The position numbers were made by a program, and so were the translations under genes. From Burkholderia pyrrocinia (lineage in GTDB: Bacteria; Pseudomonadota; Gammaproteobacteria; Burkholderiales; Burkholderiaceae), in the NCBI RefSeq assembly GCF_022809715.1, contig NZ_CP094459.1, forward strand, positions 1,364,001 through 1,428,000: DNA of 64,000 nucleotides. The letters are read 5' to 3'. The notes beneath the pieces are model-generated. The model was not told where the DNA came from. It searched no databases and saw nothing but the letters and a program-made list of their open reading frames with translations. Shown here one piece after another: positions 62,126 through 64,000 of this stretch. Numbering within the stretch: position 1 is the stretch's first letter; every line of letters starts with the position of its first letter.

Positions 62126-63937
62126 TCAGACAAGAGCGATCGTTCCCGGTCGCGGTGTGCAGCGCTGAATTTCCCGACCGGTGTTGGCCGACATGACGAC
62201 GAGCTGGACGAAGTTCGTTGCCGACATATGCGTTGTGAAAAAGTGTTGCATTACGCCGACGAACACATTCAGACTGGTTGCGGCGAACGCCTGTTCGTCA
62301 ACGGTCAAGGTTACCTCCAGACCCCTTACGAAGCTCGGCATGGGTTCTCCCGACAGCCAGAGCTGCTTGACGCGATGGCCCAGATTCGTCAATCCGTCGA
62401 TCAGGTTCGTATGTCTCCCGGACCGCGGGGTGAATTGACGGAGTAGGCGTTTCAATTCCACAAGCCCGGTGCGGGTCAGCTCGATCGAGTGTGGCGCGAG
62501 TTGCGCGATGAGCCGCCATACGGCGTCGCCTTGTTGCGGCAAATGTGCGACCTCGGTGGGCGTATCGAGCATCATGATGCTCGACACCATTGGGCCTTGT
62601 TCATTCACGAGATCGCCATTCTCCGCACTTGCCCGTATCCTGCGCGGGAGATCGCCGTTCGAGCAGGTCATGTTCGCCGTGATCTGCTCGATCCCGGTGT
62701 CGAGGGCAGGGCGGCCATCGAGTCCGATCAGGCCGAGCGCGGCGTTCACCTTTCCTGACGGCGTTGCTGCCGTGTCTTGGACGAGAACCCAGTAAGGGCC
62801 GGCCAGACCGCCGGCGCCGCCGTGCATGAGCGACGTGAACGGCCGAATGATATTCGTTCTGGATGCGCCGGTCGTGGCGCGGACCGTATCGACCGACCAC
62901 ACTGCAACCTGGGCTGCGTCGGTGTTCTGAGATTGAACCGGATACGTGTCGGTCAGCGGGTCTCGCTTGAGCGGCACGGACGTAAGCCGGAACAGATTGA
63001 CGATCGGCGTGCAGAAGAGTTTCAGGTGCTCTGCAGACAGGTTTGCCAGCCGCTGCGCTTCTCGCGAATCCGGATGTACGCCGCAGATGGCGAGGTGCAG
63101 CGTCAACTGCGGACTGGGCCCTGCTGCACGCACGAGCGCGGCGAGATCGACGTCGACGAAATCGAATTTCTTCGAATACGCAAAGTATTCGCCGACCAGC
63201 CTCAAAGCCGGTGATCCGTCGTCTTCTTCGATCAGTTTCTCGGTATCGTCGTAGCCCACTGACGCAAGCGGCGGAGCGGGCAGTGCGGTCCAGCGCCGTT
63301 CGGTATCTTCGACGAAAGCCGCTGCCGTGCGCATCGTTATGGCATCCATTGCCGCGGCGACAACTTCATCGGCGCCATCGATATGGATGCGCAAGGGACT
63401 TGGGATGGACTTGATACGAAAGTCAGGCCGCGTAACGGCGAAGGTGACGGAGAGGAGGCCGGTTGTGCGCGGTGGCAATACGACGTCAGAGGGAACGGCT
63501 GTCGCCGATACGTAGCGCGCAGCCGCAACGCATATGGGTGCAAGCGTGACGTCGTACACGGTCCGGAACCTGCAGTCCTCTGCCTTGCTCGAGAGTTCGG
63601 TACCGCGGGGAATCAACGACGGCTCGGTGAGCTTGTCGAACATGTCGGAAACGTCGAACCGGGTAATGGCACATGCCGGCAGCGGTCGGACATACTGGGG
63701 ATGCAGCATGCCGAGGAGGGCGTCGGCAAACTCCGTGTAGTTGTCGTCGAGCCGAACGTCGATATTCGCGGCAAGAAGAGCGAATGATTGCAGCATTCGC
63801 TCGATATGCGGATCTTCGGAGCGGTCTCCGTTGATTCCGAGGCGGACTGCAATTTTGGGATAGCGCGCCGAGAAGGAGGCAATCGATCGGCGCAGTAGGG
63901 CAAGTTCTCTTTCGTAGTGCGGAAGCAGATGATCCAT
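62126..63937 (-). CDS. tssF: T6SS baseplate subunit TssF
   Basis: A 603-aa TssF (ImpG/VasA) protein, a wedge component of the T6SS baseplate that acts with TssE, TssG and TssK. It starts with the family-typical MDHLLPHYERELALLRRSIA, followed by FSARYPKIAVRLGI and DPHIERMLQSFALLAANIDVR. The C-terminal region has SLMHGGAGGLAGPYWVLVQD and GLEVTLTVDEQAFA. The length is normal, and I see no truncation. The start at 63937 is an ATG matching the family start; the frame extends to 63961. Downstream, where tssG normally follows, lies instead the convergent vgrG module. Confidence 0.94.
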   Translation of the reverse strand: MDHLLPHYERELALLRRSIASFSARYPKIAVRLGINGDRSEDPHIERMLQSFALLAANIDVRLDDNYTEFADALLGMLHPQYVRPLPACAITRFDVSDMFDKLTEPSLIPRGTELSSKAEDCRFRTVYDVTLAPICVAAARYVSATAVPSDVVLPPRTTGLLSVTFAVTRPDFRIKSIPSPLRIHIDGADEVVAAAMDAITMRTAAAFVEDTERRWTALPAPPLASVGYDDTEKLIEEDDGSPALRLVGEYFAYSKKFDFVDVDLAALVRAAGPSPQLTLHLAICGVHPDSREAQRLANLSAEHLKLFCTPIVNLFRLTSVPLKRDPLTDTYPVQSQNTDAAQVAVWSVDTVRATTGASRTNIIRPFTSLMHGGAGGLAGPYWVLVQDTAATPSGKVNAALGLIGLDGRPALDTGIEQITANMTCSNGDLPRRIRASAENGDLVNEQGPMVSSIMMLDTPTEVAHLPQQGDAVWRLIAQLAPHSIELTRTGLVELKRLLRQFTPRSGRHTNLIDGLTNLGHRVKQLWLSGEPMPSFVRGLEVTLTVDEQAFAATSLNVFVGVMQHFFTTHMSATNFVQLVVMSANTGREIQRCTPRPGTIALV

Positions 63938-63957
63938 TGCGTGAAGTGGCGAACCGA

Positions 63958-64000
63958 TCAAGCGTTAAAAACACGAATTCGCTGTCTGTCCGGTCGCGCT
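63958..64000 (-). CDS. Partial gene upstream of tssF (C-terminus only)
   Basis: A minus-strand frame runs in from the window edge and ends ARPDRQRIRVFNA before a TGA at 63958, 20 bp upstream of the tssF start. In T6SS clusters tssE usually precedes tssF, so this may be the tssE C-terminus, but 13 residues are too few to confirm it. Confidence 0.3.
   Translation of the reverse strand, partial: ARPDRQRIRVFNA

Noticed and set aside
1..64000. CRISPR arrays, insertion sequences, integrases or prophage genes
   Set aside because: I saw no spaced short repeats, transposase or integrase motifs, or phage structural genes apart from the T6SS parts. The only tandem repeat is the immunity gene array.

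Overview
The window looks like a chromosome segment of a Burkholderia cepacia complex species. The evidence is uniformly high G+C (apart from one island), the ppx / sixA / olsB neighbourhood, Gram-negative porin and MipA-type outer-membrane proteins, many LysR regulators, and a type VI secretion (T6SS) vgrG cluster. No database was consulted, so the species assignment is an inference.

Layout. 1-13.7 kb is mostly housekeeping: exopolyphosphatase (ppx), tRNA-Pro, phosphohistidine phosphatase (sixA), ornithine-lipid acyltransferase (olsB), a MATE exporter, an acyl-CoA ligase, an NlpD-like lipoprotein, an aldose epimerase, uppP, tRNA-Arg and glmS. 13.7-17.4 kb holds an unrecognised secreted protein upstream of glmS, a 1.3-kb region without a clear gene, and wecB; together these suggest UDP-GlcNAc/ManNAc-based surface polysaccharide. 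17.9-24 kb is catabolic: molybdenum hydroxylase iorAB, an aldolase gene remnant, an acyl-CoA dehydrogenase and a quinone reductase-like enzyme. 24-29 kb is a four-gene TonB receptor plus ABC importer operon for a metal chelate or cobalamin-like ligand, with a Zur-like dyad upstream. 29-36 kb has a two-component system next to mipA, a small lipoprotein, an unusual lytic transglycosylase/VirB9-like fusion, and a porin. 36-43 kb has two LysR-controlled metabolic units (VOC enzyme and flavin reductase; CitMHS transporter and split AtuA-like proteins). 43-46.5 kb has a chemoreceptor and two unrecognised secreted proteins.

46.6-52.9 kb is a divergent lipid-metabolism cluster: acyltransferase and CdsA-like protein on one strand; CDP-alcohol phosphatidyltransferase, alpha/beta hydrolase-methyltransferase, PAP2-dual-specificity phosphatase and a membrane protein on the other. 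Its domain set and protein lengths match E. coli YnbA-YnbD and suggest a dedicated, little-studied phospholipid pathway.

53-64 kb is a T6SS module: vgrG, a DUF4123 adaptor, a VasX-like membrane-active effector, three tandem paralogous putative immunity proteins, a PAAR tip protein, and a convergent tssF. Base composition drops sharply inside the effector's C-terminal third and through the immunity array, and the third immunity copy is a mosaic of the first two. This is the most interesting part of the window: a recently exchanged or diversifying effector-immunity cassette.
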